From contig CAWELC010000009.1 in assembly GCA_963809875.1 (NCBI GenBank), positions 124,001-188,000 of the forward strand: a stretch of 64,000 bases of DNA, written 5' to 3'. Positions within the stretch are counted from its first letter, which is position 1. Each line of letters begins with the position of its first letter. Both the position numbers and the translations under genes were made by a program. This document shows, one piece after another, positions 44,350 through 56,300 of this stretch. The notes beneath the pieces are model-generated. The model ran no database searches and was not told the origin of the DNA. It was given only the letters and a program-made list of their open reading frames with translations. The DNA is from JAFGAS01 sp963809875 (GTDB taxonomy: Bacteria; Desulfobacterota; Zymogenia; Zymogenales; Zymogenaceae).

Positions 44350-44600
44350 CTCTTCCCCCCTGATTAGGCCCGCAAACAATGACCCTCAACGCCGCCCGGG
44401 CGATGTGAAACGACCCGGTATGTCCGGGGCAAGCCGGACAGGCGGCGGTTTCGCCCGCTCGCGCCGGGCCCGAGCCTCCGAATCGAGAGAAGCCCGGCCT
44501 CGGGCGATATTCGGGTAATAGTATAGCACAGATTGCGCGAGATTACCGCCCGCTCGGATCGGGAAACACACAGCACAGCGGGAAAGCGGCGCCCGGTTCC

Positions 44601-45047
44601 CTAGTCTTCTTTGACTACCGTGAGCTTGAGGTTGGCAACGACTTCGGAGGCCAGCTTGATCGGAACGGTATAGTCTCCCAGCCGCTTGATATGCTCCTCG
44701 ATGACCAGCTTCCTCTTGTCCACATCGATGCCCATCTGGCCAAGTGCATCGGCGATCTCGTGAGAGGTCACCGATCCGAAGAGCTTGTCTTCTTCGCCGG
44801 CGTGCTTTTTCAGTGTTATGGAGATCGCCTCGATCTTTTCCTTGAGGGCCTGGGCGCTCAGCTTCTCCTTCTCCTTGACCTTCGCATCGCGCTTCTTGAT
44901 GGAATCCAGCTGCTTCAGGTTTTCCGGGGTAGCGGTCAGCGCCAGGTTCTTCGGCAGCAGATAGTTCCGGGCATAGCCGGTGGCCACCTTCACCAGATCT
45001 CCGGTCTTACCCAGAGAAGGGATGTCTTGTATGAGAATCACTTCCAT
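44601..45047 (-). CDS. rplI: 50S ribosomal protein L9
   Basis: A 148-residue large-subunit protein. The N-terminal signature is MEVILIQDIPSLGKTGDLVK with GYARNYLLPKNLA, followed by the long connecting helix and C-terminal domain (DKLFGSVTSHEIADAL). It stands between rpsR and dnaB as in many bacteria. GGAGTAGT-like sequence precedes the ATG. Confidence 0.97.
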   Translation of the reverse strand: MEVILIQDIPSLGKTGDLVKVATGYARNYLLPKNLALTATPENLKQLDSIKKRDAKVKEKEKLSAQALKEKIEAISITLKKHAGEEDKLFGSVTSHEIADALGQMGIDVDKRKLVIEEHIKRLGDYTVPIKLASEVVANLKLTVVKED

Positions 45048-45125
45048 AGTGACTACTCCTTGTCGTGTTTGAACGGATACGTCCGCCGATACGCCGGGAC
45101 CGGTCGCCCCGTCTCGGATAGAGCG

Positions 45126-45196
45126 CCGGCGGCAGGAGATGTTCGCTCCCGCGCCATCGGGCGCGCCCCGCGGGGGAAAGGGTCTCCTGCCGCCGG
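45126..45196 (-). other. Long inverted repeat between rpsR and rplI
   Basis: A 14-bp perfect inverted repeat, CCGGCGGCAGGAGA (45126-45139) with TCTCCTGCCGCCGG (45183-45196), enclosing a GC-rich loop that can itself fold. No T run, so more likely an RNA-processing or attenuation structure than a terminator. Confidence 0.5.
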
Positions 45197-45281
45197 GCGG
45201 CGGGAGCCTTCTCTTTCTACGGACGCGGGGCGTCTCAGCGCGGTGCGGGCTCGATGAGTTGCCGCGGCCGGCTTCGGGACG

Positions 45282-45584
45282 TTAGTACTGCGATATCGTG
45301 GACGTAAAGGGAAGCAGCGCCAGAATCCTCGCCCGCTTTATGGCGACGGTCAGCTCGCGCTGGTGCTTTGCGCAATTACCCGAAATACGGCGGGGAATGA
45401 TCTTGCCCCGCTCGGTGATGAAGTAACGCAGCATCTTGGCGTCTTTATAGTTTATCAGAATGGTCGGCGTCGTACAGAAACGGCACACCTTGCGCTTGTG
45501 AAAGCCTTTCCGTTTGACGACCTTCCCGCCGGAGTTGCCGCGCGAGTCCCCGTTTGATGTCCTTGATTCGTATCTTCTTTCCAT
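45282..45584 (-). CDS. rpsR: 30S ribosomal protein S18 (zinc-binding, extended N-terminus)
   Basis: A 100-residue S18. Core RKVCRFCTTPTILINYKDAK, LRYFITERGKIIPRRISGNC and LTVAIKRARILALLPFT. The Cys-x-x-Cys and later Cys with His suggest the zinc-carrying C+ form. About 30 basic residues precede the core. ATG 45584 is preferred; TTG 45605 would add 7 residues and sits after AAGGG, so it is a real alternative. Confidence 0.95.
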   Translation of the reverse strand: MERRYESRTSNGDSRGNSGGKVVKRKGFHKRKVCRFCTTPTILINYKDAKMLRYFITERGKIIPRRISGNCAKHQRELTVAIKRARILALLPFTSTISQY

Positions 45585-45804
45585 ATCGTTTCTAAAAAAC
45601 CCCAACCCTTACAACCGCGCACGGGCGCAGCTCTGTTCGGGTCACTGAATTTCTCAAAAAGGATGGGCGGATCGTCTGTCGCTCCCGATCGTATCCCGGG
45701 AAGGCGCCGCCGCTCTTTCCATATATCGTTCTCACCGGTCGCCTGCCCGCTGCCGACAATACCGGCAACGGCCGACGGGGTGAGCTATCGGGCCGGTCCC
45801 TCGG

Positions 45805-46266
45805 TTACTCCTTCGGCTCCTCAGGCTCCTCGATTTCGTCATCGTCGGAGGGGACGACCGGGGAGCCCTCCTTTTCAAAGACGGGCCCGGCGTCGCCGCC
45901 TGGTTCGCTCCGGGGACCCAAAGGTCCGCCGAGCTCGCGCTCTTCCTCTCTCTTCTCCTCGGTGGTGATATCGATTTCCGTGGCGGCGAGGTTGATGGTC
46001 AGGTATTTCAGGGTCTCTTCCATGATCCTCAGGTTACGCTCGAGAAGCGCCACGATCTTGGGCTCGCCGTAGTAGACGACCCTGACGTAGTTTCCCTTGA
46101 TCTTTTTCTTGACTCGATAGGCGAGTTTCCTCTTACCCCAGCGGTCCATCAGGACTATCTTGCCCTTTTGTCCCTCGATGAGCGTCTGAACGCGCTTTAT
46201 CGCTTTTTCGGTGTCATCTTCGGTCAGGTCGGGGTCGAGAATAAAGACGGTTTCGTAGGTACGCAC
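45805..46266 (-). CDS. rpsF: 30S ribosomal protein S6 with long acidic tail
   Basis: S6 binds S18 on the small subunit. The fold region (residues 1-98) begins MRTYETVFILDPDLTEDD and includes WGKRKLAYRVKKKIKGNYV. The C-terminal 50 residues form a Glu/Asp/Pro-rich tail (PSDDDEIEEPEEPKE), longer than the usual about 100-residue length but common in some lineages. The ribosome-binding site is GGAGGTG. No ssb lies between rpsF and rpsR, unlike Gram-positive arrangements. Confidence 0.96.
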   Translation of the reverse strand: MRTYETVFILDPDLTEDDTEKAIKRVQTLIEGQKGKIVLMDRWGKRKLAYRVKKKIKGNYVRVVYYGEPKIVALLERNLRIMEETLKYLTINLAATEIDITTEEKREEERELGGPLGPRSEPGGDAGPVFEKEGSPVVPSDDDEIEEPEEPKE

Positions 46267-46428
46267 GTGGTTTTCACCTCCTTCCGGTTATAAAGCCCGG
46301 TATTCCTGGGGAAATGGTGCCGCGATTTCTCACGTTTCCGATATCGGGCCGGCTGAAGCATCGCTCCCGGCCGCCCGTTCCCCACCGAGCAAGGAGATTG
46401 CAGGTCTAATCCAAATTGTCAAACAAGA

Positions 46429-46456
46429 AATCTATCATATTTCCGGGTGATGTCAA
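46429..46456 (-). promoter_or_regulatory. Predicted promoter of the rpsF operon
   Basis: Minus strand TTGACA (46451-46456), 16-bp spacer, TAGATT (46429-46434). A leader of about 155 nt follows before rpsF; its GC-rich hairpin next to the Shine-Dalgarno (ACCGGGCTTTATAACCGG) might be an S6:S18 feedback site, unproven. Confidence 0.6.
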
Positions 46457-46529
46457 GAAAAATTCTGCTCCAAACGACATGACCTGCTTCGGGGGTGAAG
46501 CGGGGCGGTTCTTCGGGGGCGAAAATTCC

Positions 46530-46558
46530 TTGACATCCCTATTTTTTTGTGATAAAAA
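46530..46558 (+). promoter_or_regulatory. Predicted promoter of the M23 peptidase gene
   Basis: TTGACA (46530-46535), 17-bp spacer, TAAAAA (46553-46558). It is divergent from the rpsF promoter. Confidence 0.55.
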
Positions 46559-46680
46559 TCTAAAAATCGGTCTGGTGCGGTCTGGTGCGCGCGAGATTAC
46601 CTGCGCGCGCCGTCTACGATGCGCAAACGATATCCTCACAATAACCTCAAAACAGGAAAGACGACCGGCGGGTCAAACTC

Positions 46681-47595
46681 ATGAAGCGCAAGAGTAAGTA
46701 CTATACCATTATGGTTGTGCCGCAGAAGGCACAGAAGGTTTTCAGGTTCAAGATATCCGACATCGCGCTCTATGTCGTGGCGGGCCTTACGGCCGTCATC
46801 ATCCTCATCTCCGTCTGGATGCTCTACAACTATCTCGACGTGCGGCTCAAAGTCGCCGAGCTTAACTCCCTCAGGGAAGAAAACCGGCAACAGAAAGACC
46901 AGATCAGGGAGTTTGCCTCGAAACTCGAGGACCTGAACTCGGAAATGGAAAAGATCCGACAGTTCGATGAAAAACTCCGGATCATCACGAACATCGGTGA
47001 AAACCCCGAGGGAGGCGACGTGTTCGGGGTCGGTGGACCGACCTCCGAAGAGGGTAACAGCGTCACCGAGCTGGATAAACGCCACGAGTCCCTGATTCGC
47101 GAGATCAAGGTGGATCTCGAGAATCTTCAGGAGGACTCCAAGATGCAGGAAGAAAGCCTGCAAGAGCTCCTGAGCTTCCTCGAGGATCAGAAGAACCTCC
47201 TCTCGTGTACCCCTTCGATCTGGCCGACCCGGGGGTTTGTGACCTCTTCCTTCGGCTACCGACGCTCCCCGTACACCAAGACGCTTCGGATGCATGAGGG
47301 ATTGGACATCGCCAACAAGATCGGCACTCCAATATATTCTACGGCCGACGGGGTGGTCATCTTCACCGGCATCGAGGGAAGCTACGGCAAGGTGCTGTCG
47401 ATAGATCACGGCTACGGTGTCAGCACCCGCTACGGGCATCTGGACACGATCCTCGTCAAGGAGGGAGATAAAATAAAGCGGGGGGACAAAATCGCCACCG
47501 TTGGCGTCACCGGCCGCACCACCGGTCCGCATCTCCACTACGAGGTGAGAATGAATGGCGTGCCGGTTAACCCGAGAAATTACATCCTCAACTGA
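46681..47595 (+). CDS. Membrane-anchored M23 peptidoglycan endopeptidase
   Basis: A 304-residue periplasmic DD-/glycyl-endopeptidase. N-terminal cytoplasmic tail, one membrane segment (about 24-46), a coiled coil (about 50-105 and 115-165), then the LytM/M23 domain: SSFGYRRSPYTKTLRMHEGL with zinc His and Asp (HEGLDIA), and HLHYEV with the catalytic pair near the end. Comparable to NlpD/EnvC-type or MepM-like factors in cell-wall remodelling. A terminator-like hairpin follows. Confidence 0.93.
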   Translation: MKRKSKYYTIMVVPQKAQKVFRFKISDIALYVVAGLTAVIILISVWMLYNYLDVRLKVAELNSLREENRQQKDQIREFASKLEDLNSEMEKIRQFDEKLRIITNIGENPEGGDVFGVGGPTSEEGNSVTELDKRHESLIREIKVDLENLQEDSKMQEESLQELLSFLEDQKNLLSCTPSIWPTRGFVTSSFGYRRSPYTKTLRMHEGLDIANKIGTPIYSTADGVVIFTGIEGSYGKVLSIDHGYGVSTRYGHLDTILVKEGDKIKRGDKIATVGVTGRTTGPHLHYEVRMNGVPVNPRNYILN

Positions 47596-47671
47596 GCCGA
47601 TCGGGGCAGCTGATTGACGGCATACGGCTGTCGACAATAAGACGAGAGGCTGTTCATCAGGAGAGCGGTGA

Positions 47672-47706
47672 AAAACCCCGATGGAGTGTATCTCCTTCGG
47701 GGTTTT
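47672..47706 (+). terminator. Intrinsic terminator
   Basis: AAAACCCCGA (47672-47681) with TCGGGGTTTT (47697-47706), inner GGAG/CTCC, and a short T run at the stem base. Separates the M23 peptidase from secA. Confidence 0.8.
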
Positions 47707-47829
47707 AGTTGGGAAAAGGTGCCGGCAACGGCTTTTCTCCACAAAGGAGTCCCCGCCGGGGATGCACTGTGCGCCCTCGGGCGCGTATGGACTCCGGCCG
47801 ACACGGCGCGAAAGAAATAGGGATCTACT

Positions 47830-50751
<2,922 letters not shown>

Positions 50752-50774
50752 GCGGCGCCCCGCGAAAAGGTAAT

Positions 50775-51969
50775 ATGAACACGACAGTCGATGAGCAGAT
50801 CTGTCCCGGGTTTCGGGCCGCCGGGATCGCAGCCGGTATTAAGAAAACCGGCGGTCTCGATCTGGCCCTGATCGTCTCCGACACCCCGGCCGTGGGTGCC
50901 GCGCTATTTACCGAGAACCGGGTCAAGGCGGCCCCGGTCGTTCTTTCCATGGAGCGACTGCGGAGCGGCGAGCCGCGGGCTGTGCTCATCAATAGCGGGG
51001 GCGCCAACGCCTGCACCGGTGCCGAGGGGATCGGTGACGCCCGGATCCTCACGGCCCAGGTTGCCCGAAGACTTGCCGTCCCGGAGGACTCGGTCCTGGC
51101 CGCATCCACCGGGGTAATCGGCCAGCGTCTTCCCGTGGGCCGCATCCAGGACTCTCTGGACGCCCTCGTCTCCGACCTCTCCCCGCACGGGTTTACCCGT
51201 GCCGCCCGCGCCATCATGACGACCGATACCTACCCGAAGTGCATCGGGAAATCCTTCTCTGCGGCCGGTAAGACCTTCACGATCCTCGGCATTGCCAAGG
51301 GCGCGGGGATGATATTCCCCCACCTTGCCACGATGCTGTCCTTTATCGTGACGGATTTCCCCGCAGAAAGGGGGCCGCTCGAAGCGGCGCTGAAACAGGC
51401 CGCCGTGCGCTCGTTTAACGCCATTACCGTCGACGGTGATATGAGCACCAACGACACGGTGATACTCCTGTCCGGCACGACATCCGGCTCGAGGAGTCGG
51501 CGTCCCGGGCAACGACACCTTCGGGGAGGCGCTCACGGACCTCTGCGTGGAGCTGGCGCGGCATATCGTCAGGGACGCCGAGGGTGCGACGAAGCTCGTG
51601 GCCGTCGCCGTGACCGGGGCGCCCGACGAGGAAACCGCGCGTCGGGCGGCCTTTCAGGTGGCCAACTCGCCCCTGGTGAAGACGGCGCTTTTCGGAGAGG
51701 ATCCCAACTGGGGGCGTATCATTGGGGCGCTGGGGTGCGTACCCGGCTCGTTTGACCCGGCTCGCGCCGCTATCCGGTTTGGAGACGTGCTCGTTGTCTC
51801 CGGGGGGGTCGGCTGTGGTGTCGAACAAGAGGTCCTCGCCCACGAGGTTATGCAGCGGCGGGAGTATACGATTACCGTCGAGCTGGGCGCCGGTGCCTCT
51901 TCGTTCACCGCCTATACCTCGGATCTCTCCGTCGATTACGTCAAGATCAACGCGGACTACCGGAGCTGA
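50775..51969 (+). CDS. argJ: Bifunctional glutamate N-acetyltransferase/amino-acid acetyltransferase ArgJ, frameshifted
   Basis: Arginine pathway; recycles the acetyl group between acetylornithine and glutamate. N-terminal VDEQICPGFRAAGIAAGIKK, TENRVKAAPVVLS and INSGGANACTG; the self-cleavage site is in FPHLATMLSFIVTD (cut before Thr). After ITVDGDMSTNDTVILLSGTT one extra base near 51488-51500 shifts the frame; VGVPGNDTFGEALTDLCVEL and the beta subunit (LVKTALFGEDPNWGRIIGAL) follow intact. Start ATG 50775 follows AAAAGG. Corrected length about 397. Confidence 0.9.
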
Positions 51970-51981
51970 AAGGGAGACGTG

Positions 51982-52893
51982 ATGCTAAAGGTCGTTATAC
52001 AGGCCGTTCGGGCGCCCTTCTTTACCGGGGCAATCGTGCCGGTCGTCCTGGGCGCAGTCGAGGCCGCCCGGGTCGGACGATTCGACCTCGCTCTCTTCCT
52101 GTTGTGCCTCGTGGGGGCGATTTCGTTTCACGGCGCGGCAAACGTCATCAATGACTATTTCGACTATCTGGGCGGGACCGACAACGTGAATCGATATCAT
52201 AACCTCTTTTCGGGGGGAAGCCGTGTGATCCAGGACGGCCTGCTGACGCCGCTGCAGACGCTGGCCCTTGGAATCATCCTCCTCCTCATCGGGAGTGGCA
52301 TCGGTATATACCTGGTCGCCCGGACGGGTTGGGTGATACTGGCCATCGGGATCTTCGGCACGTTCCTCGTCCTGGCCTACTCGGTCCCGAAATACGGCCT
52401 TGCCTATGTCGGCCGGGGGCTGGGTGAGCTGGCGGTGGCCGTCGGCCTGGGGTTCTTGATGCTGCTGGGTACTTACTGGGTCATGACGGGTACGCTGACG
52501 GTCGTGGCCTGGTGGCTCTCGCTGACGCCGAGTCTCCTGATCGCCCTGATCCTCTTCGTCAACGGATATCCCGACTACGAGGCGGACATAGAGACGGGCA
52601 AACACACCGCGGTGGTCACCCTCGGTAAAGCGAGGGCGCGATGGGTCTACGTCCTGATCCTGGCCTGTACGTATCTCCAGATCATCGGCGGGGTCATCCT
52701 CTCGATCATTCCCCCGCTTTCGCTCATTGCCCTTTTGACGATCCCCCTGGCTATTGTGGCCGTCAAGAAGCTCTTTCGGGTCTATAATGATCCGCGGGGG
52801 ATCGTGCCTGTCTGCGGCATGACGATAGTGATTCATCTGACGACGGGGCTCCTTCTCGCGCTCGGGGTGGGGGTGAGCGCCCTTGTCGGATAA
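51982..52893 (+). CDS. UbiA-family prenyltransferase (MenA-like)
   Basis: An integral-membrane prenyltransferase of about 303 residues with eight or nine hydrophobic helices. Metal-diphosphate motifs: NDYFD (in ANVINDYFDYLGG) and the second DYEAD (in NGYPDYEADIETG). The family transfers a polyprenyl chain to an aromatic acceptor; the MenA type (dihydroxynaphthoate) fits best, but no other men gene is adjacent. ATG 51982 follows AGGGAG; GTG 51979 directly before it is the alternative. It follows argJ after about 10 bp. Confidence 0.8.
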   Translation: MLKVVIQAVRAPFFTGAIVPVVLGAVEAARVGRFDLALFLLCLVGAISFHGAANVINDYFDYLGGTDNVNRYHNLFSGGSRVIQDGLLTPLQTLALGIILLLIGSGIGIYLVARTGWVILAIGIFGTFLVLAYSVPKYGLAYVGRGLGELAVAVGLGFLMLLGTYWVMTGTLTVVAWWLSLTPSLLIALILFVNGYPDYEADIETGKHTAVVTLGKARARWVYVLILACTYLQIIGGVILSIIPPLSLIALLTIPLAIVAVKKLFRVYNDPRGIVPVCGMTIVIHLTTGLLLALGVGVSALVG

Positions 52894-52962
52894 GGCGCAC
52901 ACTATGCCTTTTTTTATTGCATAGCGGCGATATTTGTGTTAAAAAAATAAATTTACATCGAC

Positions 52963-53000
52963 TATAATGTGCCGCGCCGGCTGCCGGAACGACCGGCAGC
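52963..53000 (+). promoter_or_regulatory. rpsB promoter -10 and first leader hairpin
   Basis: TATAAT (52963-52968) in an AT-rich segment, followed at once by an 8-bp hairpin, GCTGCCGG (52980-52987) with CCGGCAGC (52993-53000). The leader to rpsB would be about 260 nt; no clear -35 is seen. The 52894-53236 gap holds no gene. Confidence 0.45.
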
Positions 53001-53236
53001 GGGGCGTCAACGGGGGGGATGGAAAGGCGAAGGGGGCGGGGAGCGGGCGCGTAAGAACGGTCGGATGTAAAAGAGACGGCATTGGGCGCGGTGCGGGCGG
53101 ATAAAGCCGCCACCGGCAGCTTGGCGATAGAGATTGGATTAAGCACGCCCGACCGGTGGGGACAGGGAGGTGACCCTATTTCGGGGTTCCCGGGTCCCGG
53201 CGGGCGGAAGAAAAAACCACCACAAGGAGTTGAAAA

Positions 53237-54085
53237 ATGAGCTACATTCAAATGAAGGAACTGCTGGAGGCAGGCGTCCATTTCGGCCACCAGACCAAGC
53301 GATGGAACCCGAAGATGAAACCCTACATCTTCGGAGCCAGAAACGGAATCTACATCATAGACCTTCAAAAGACGATCGGTCTGTTCGATAAGGCCTATGA
53401 ATTTGTGAGACAGGTATCGGCCAAGAACGGCACGATCCTCTTCGTCGGGACAAAAAAGCAGGCCCACGAATCGATCCAGATCGAGGCGGAGCGCTGCGGG
53501 ATGTATTACGTCAACGAGCGCTGGCTTGGCGGCACGTTGACCAACTTTGTCACCATCAGAAAGACCGTCGAGCGCTTTAAGCGACTCGAGGCCCTGCTTT
53601 CGGCCGATACGGTCGATTCACTTCCAAAAAAAGAGGTCGCGGGGCTTAACTCTCAGAGGGAGAAGCTTGCCCGGAACATCGGGGGGATCAAGGAAATGGG
53701 GGGATTGCCGGACTGCATCTTTCTGGTCGATCCGAGAAAGGAGCGAATCGCGGTCGCGGAAGCCAATAAGCTCAACATCCCGATCGTGGCCGTTGTGGAC
53801 ACAAACTGCAACCCCGATAAGATAGACTATGTTATCCCCGGAAACGATGACGCGATCCGCGCGATCCGCCTTTTCTCTGCGCGAGTAGCCGACGCCATCC
53901 TGGAGGGGAAACAACAGCTGGCTACCGCGCCCGTAGAGGAAGCGGCCAAGGTCCAGGAACGCGATGAGAAGGAAGACGGGCCCGTGGTGGTAAGAAAGGC
54001 CGCCCCGGCACGGGAGAAAGCTCCCGATGTCGATGTGGAGCCCGAGGAGGAGCCCGAGTCGGACGAGCCGACGGAAAAAGAATAG
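53237..54085 (+). CDS. rpsB: 30S ribosomal protein S2
   Basis: A 282-residue S2. Signature MKELLEAGVHFGHQTKRWNP at the start, ERWLGGTLTNFVTIRKTVER and the DTNCNPDKIDYVIPGNDDAI region. The C-terminal 45 residues are an acidic tail (DVDVEPEEEPESDEP), an extension also seen on rpsF here. Ribosome-binding site AAGGAG at 53224-53229. First gene of a nine-gene housekeeping operon. Confidence 0.97.
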   Translation: MSYIQMKELLEAGVHFGHQTKRWNPKMKPYIFGARNGIYIIDLQKTIGLFDKAYEFVRQVSAKNGTILFVGTKKQAHESIQIEAERCGMYYVNERWLGGTLTNFVTIRKTVERFKRLEALLSADTVDSLPKKEVAGLNSQREKLARNIGGIKEMGGLPDCIFLVDPRKERIAVAEANKLNIPIVAVVDTNCNPDKIDYVIPGNDDAIRAIRLFSARVADAILEGKQQLATAPVEEAAKVQERDEKEDGPVVVRKAAPAREKAPDVDVEPEEEPESDEPTEKE

Positions 54086-54126
54086 AACGGTAGGGGAAGA
54101 CCCTGTCGGGTTATAAGGAGTGGAAC

Positions 54127-54729
54127 ATGGAAATCAGTGCTCAGATGGTAAAGGACTTACGGGAGAAGACCGGGGCCGGAATGATGGACTGCAAAACTGC
54201 CCTGACCGAGTCGGCCGGAGACCTGGAAAAGGCCGTCGATATATTGCGAAAAAAAGGCCTTTCCCGCGCGGCTAACCGGGCGGGCAGGGTCGCAAAAGAA
54301 GGTATGGTCGGCTCATACATCCATATGGGGGGCAAGATCGGTGTTCTCGTTGAGGTCAACTGCGAGTCGGACTTCGTCGCGCGCACCGATGACTTCGTGA
54401 CATTCGTCAAAGATATCGCCATGCAGGTGGCCGCCTCGAGCCCCCGGTATCTGGCAAAAGAAGACGTCCCCGAGGCGGTCCTGGAAAAAGAGCGGGAAAT
54501 ATACCGCGCCCAGGTGCAGGACGCCAAGAAGCCGGAAAACGTCATCGAGAAGATCGTCGAGGGTAAGCTCAAGAAGTTCTACACCGAGGTCTGTCTCATG
54601 GATCAGCCGTTCGTTAAGAACCCGGACATACCGGTCAGTGAATACCTCACCAACATGATCGCCAAGATCGGCGAAAATATGGTAATCAGGAGGTTTGTAA
54701 GATTTCAGCTTGGCGAAGGTCTCGAATAG
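54127..54729 (+). CDS. tsf: Elongation factor Ts
   Basis: Guanine-nucleotide exchange factor for EF-Tu. UBA-type N-terminus MVKDLREKTGAGMMDCKTAL, then IHMGGKIGVLVEVNCESDFV with the conserved core, and a shortened C-terminal domain. Length 200, against 283 in E. coli; the short form is widespread. Ribosome-binding site AAGGAG at 54115-54120. Confidence 0.96.
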   Translation: MEISAQMVKDLREKTGAGMMDCKTALTESAGDLEKAVDILRKKGLSRAANRAGRVAKEGMVGSYIHMGGKIGVLVEVNCESDFVARTDDFVTFVKDIAMQVAASSPRYLAKEDVPEAVLEKEREIYRAQVQDAKKPENVIEKIVEGKLKKFYTEVCLMDQPFVKNPDIPVSEYLTNMIAKIGENMVIRRFVRFQLGEGLE

Positions 54730-54803
54730 GGATACCCGGCATACCGACCGAAGGCGCAATCGGTTAAGAAATAGTGGCGGGGTTTGAAGGGGGGCGACGC
54801 GTC

Positions 54804-55514
54804 ATGCGTTATAAGCGGATATTGGTCAAGCTTTCCGGTGAAGCCCTGGCGGGCACCCAGAAGTTCGGCATCGACTCCGACGCGATTAAATATATCACCG
54901 ACGAGATCGGCCAGGCCGCGGCCCTCGGCATCGAGACGGCGCTGGTAGTCGGTGGCGGGAATATCTTTCGGGGGATGTCGGCCAGCGAGCAGGGGATGGA
55001 CCGCGCGAATGCCGACTATATGGGAATGCTGGCCACGGTAATCAATGCCCTGGCGCTGCAGAACTACCTCGAAAAAGCGGGGCTCGTGACCCGGGTACAG
55101 ACGGCGTTCGAGATGCGGGCGGTGGCTGAGCCCTATATCCGGCGCAGGGCCGTGCGCCACCTCGAAAAGAAACGGATCATCATTTTTGCCGGAGGCACCG
55201 GAAACCCCTATTTTACGACCGATACCGCCGCGGCACTCAGGGCCATGGAAATCAACGCCGACGTCATCATCAAGGCCACGAAGGTGGACGGCGTCTATGA
55301 CAAGGATCCGCTGCGCTTCCCGGACGCCAAGAAATTTGAAGAGATCAGCTATATCCAGGCTCTCAATCTCGGGCTCGGGGTGATGGATTCCACCGCGCTG
55401 TCCCTCTGTATGGATAACGACCTTCCCATCATCGTGTTTAACCTCCTTGTACCCGGAAACCTCACAAAAGTCGTCTCAGGACAAAAGATAGGAACAGTTG
55501 TAAGGGGATCATGA
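54804..55514 (+). CDS. pyrH: UMP kinase
   Basis: Amino-acid-kinase-fold enzyme converting UMP to UDP (236 residues). KRILVKLSGEAL, VVGGGNIFRGM, ANADYMGMLATVINALAL, IIFAGGTGNPYFTTDTAAAL and KATKVDGVYDKDP are all intact. ATG 54804 (after AAGGGGGGCG) gives the normal N-terminus; the upstream in-frame ATG at 54774 would add ten residues. The stop overlaps the frr start. Confidence 0.97.
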   Translation: MRYKRILVKLSGEALAGTQKFGIDSDAIKYITDEIGQAAALGIETALVVGGGNIFRGMSASEQGMDRANADYMGMLATVINALALQNYLEKAGLVTRVQTAFEMRAVAEPYIRRRAVRHLEKKRIIIFAGGTGNPYFTTDTAAALRAMEINADVIIKATKVDGVYDKDPLRFPDAKKFEEISYIQALNLGLGVMDSTALSLCMDNDLPIIVFNLLVPGNLTKVVSGQKIGTVVRGS

Positions 55515-56068
55515 TGGAAGAGGTATTGTCTGACTTGAAACAGGAGATGGAAAAGACCGTCAGCGGCTTCACCAACGAGCTCAAGAGGGTCAGGACCGGG
55601 CGGGCGTCGACGGCCATTCTGGACGGGATCAGGGTGGACTACTACGGAAATCCGACACCGCTCAATCAGCTGGCCACCGTTTCGGCGCCGGAACCCCGGC
55701 TCCTCATTATCCAGCCTTGGGACGTCGGATCCATCGGAGAGGTCGAGAAGGCCATCCTGAAATCCGACCTCGGACTTACGCCGCAAAACGACGGTAAAAT
55801 TATCCGAATCACTATTCCCAACCTGACCGAGGAGCGGAGGAAAGATCTGGTCAAGATGGTCAAGAAGATGAGCGAGGACTTCAAGGTTGCGCTCCGGAAT
55901 CACCGGCGGGACTCGATAGAGTTTCTCAAGGAGCTCAAGAAAGAAAAGGAGATATCGGAAGACGAGTACTTCCGGCTCCACGAAAAGGTTCAGACGATCA
56001 CCGACGAGTATATAAAGAATACCGACGAGATTCTTACGGAAAAGGAAAAGGAGATCATGGAGATATAG
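55511..56068 (+). CDS. frr: Ribosome recycling factor
   Basis: A 185-residue two-domain protein that splits ribosomes after termination. ELKRVRTGRASTAILDGI, VDYYGNPTPLNQLATV and RNHRRDSIEFLKELKKEKEI are the family landmarks. Start ATG 55511 (ATG 55514 also possible) overlaps the pyrH stop. Confidence 0.97.
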   Translation: MMEEVLSDLKQEMEKTVSGFTNELKRVRTGRASTAILDGIRVDYYGNPTPLNQLATVSAPEPRLLIIQPWDVGSIGEVEKAILKSDLGLTPQNDGKIIRITIPNLTEERRKDLVKMVKKMSEDFKVALRNHRRDSIEFLKELKKEKEISEDEYFRLHEKVQTITDEYIKNTDEILTEKEKEIMEI

Positions 56069-56300
56069 GGAGGCCGAACCGGTCGGCACGCGTGGGGCTC
56101 AGCTTCATCGACGCTGCCCTATCCCGACCGGCCTGGCCCCGCACGCCGGGGACGCGCCCGGCTCGGACACAAGGATGACACTTTAAGTCACCTTCTTTCG
56201 GGCGTCCCGAGCACGCGTATCTTACCGGGTCCGTATCGGCTACGACCTGCCGATGATCGGCCGCGCCACCCTCTCAGATTAGATCGTTGAGCGGATAGCT

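Noticed and set aside
45606..45804. Possible ssb between rpsF and rpsR
   Set aside because: The gap is only about 200 bp and no single-strand-binding motif is seen.
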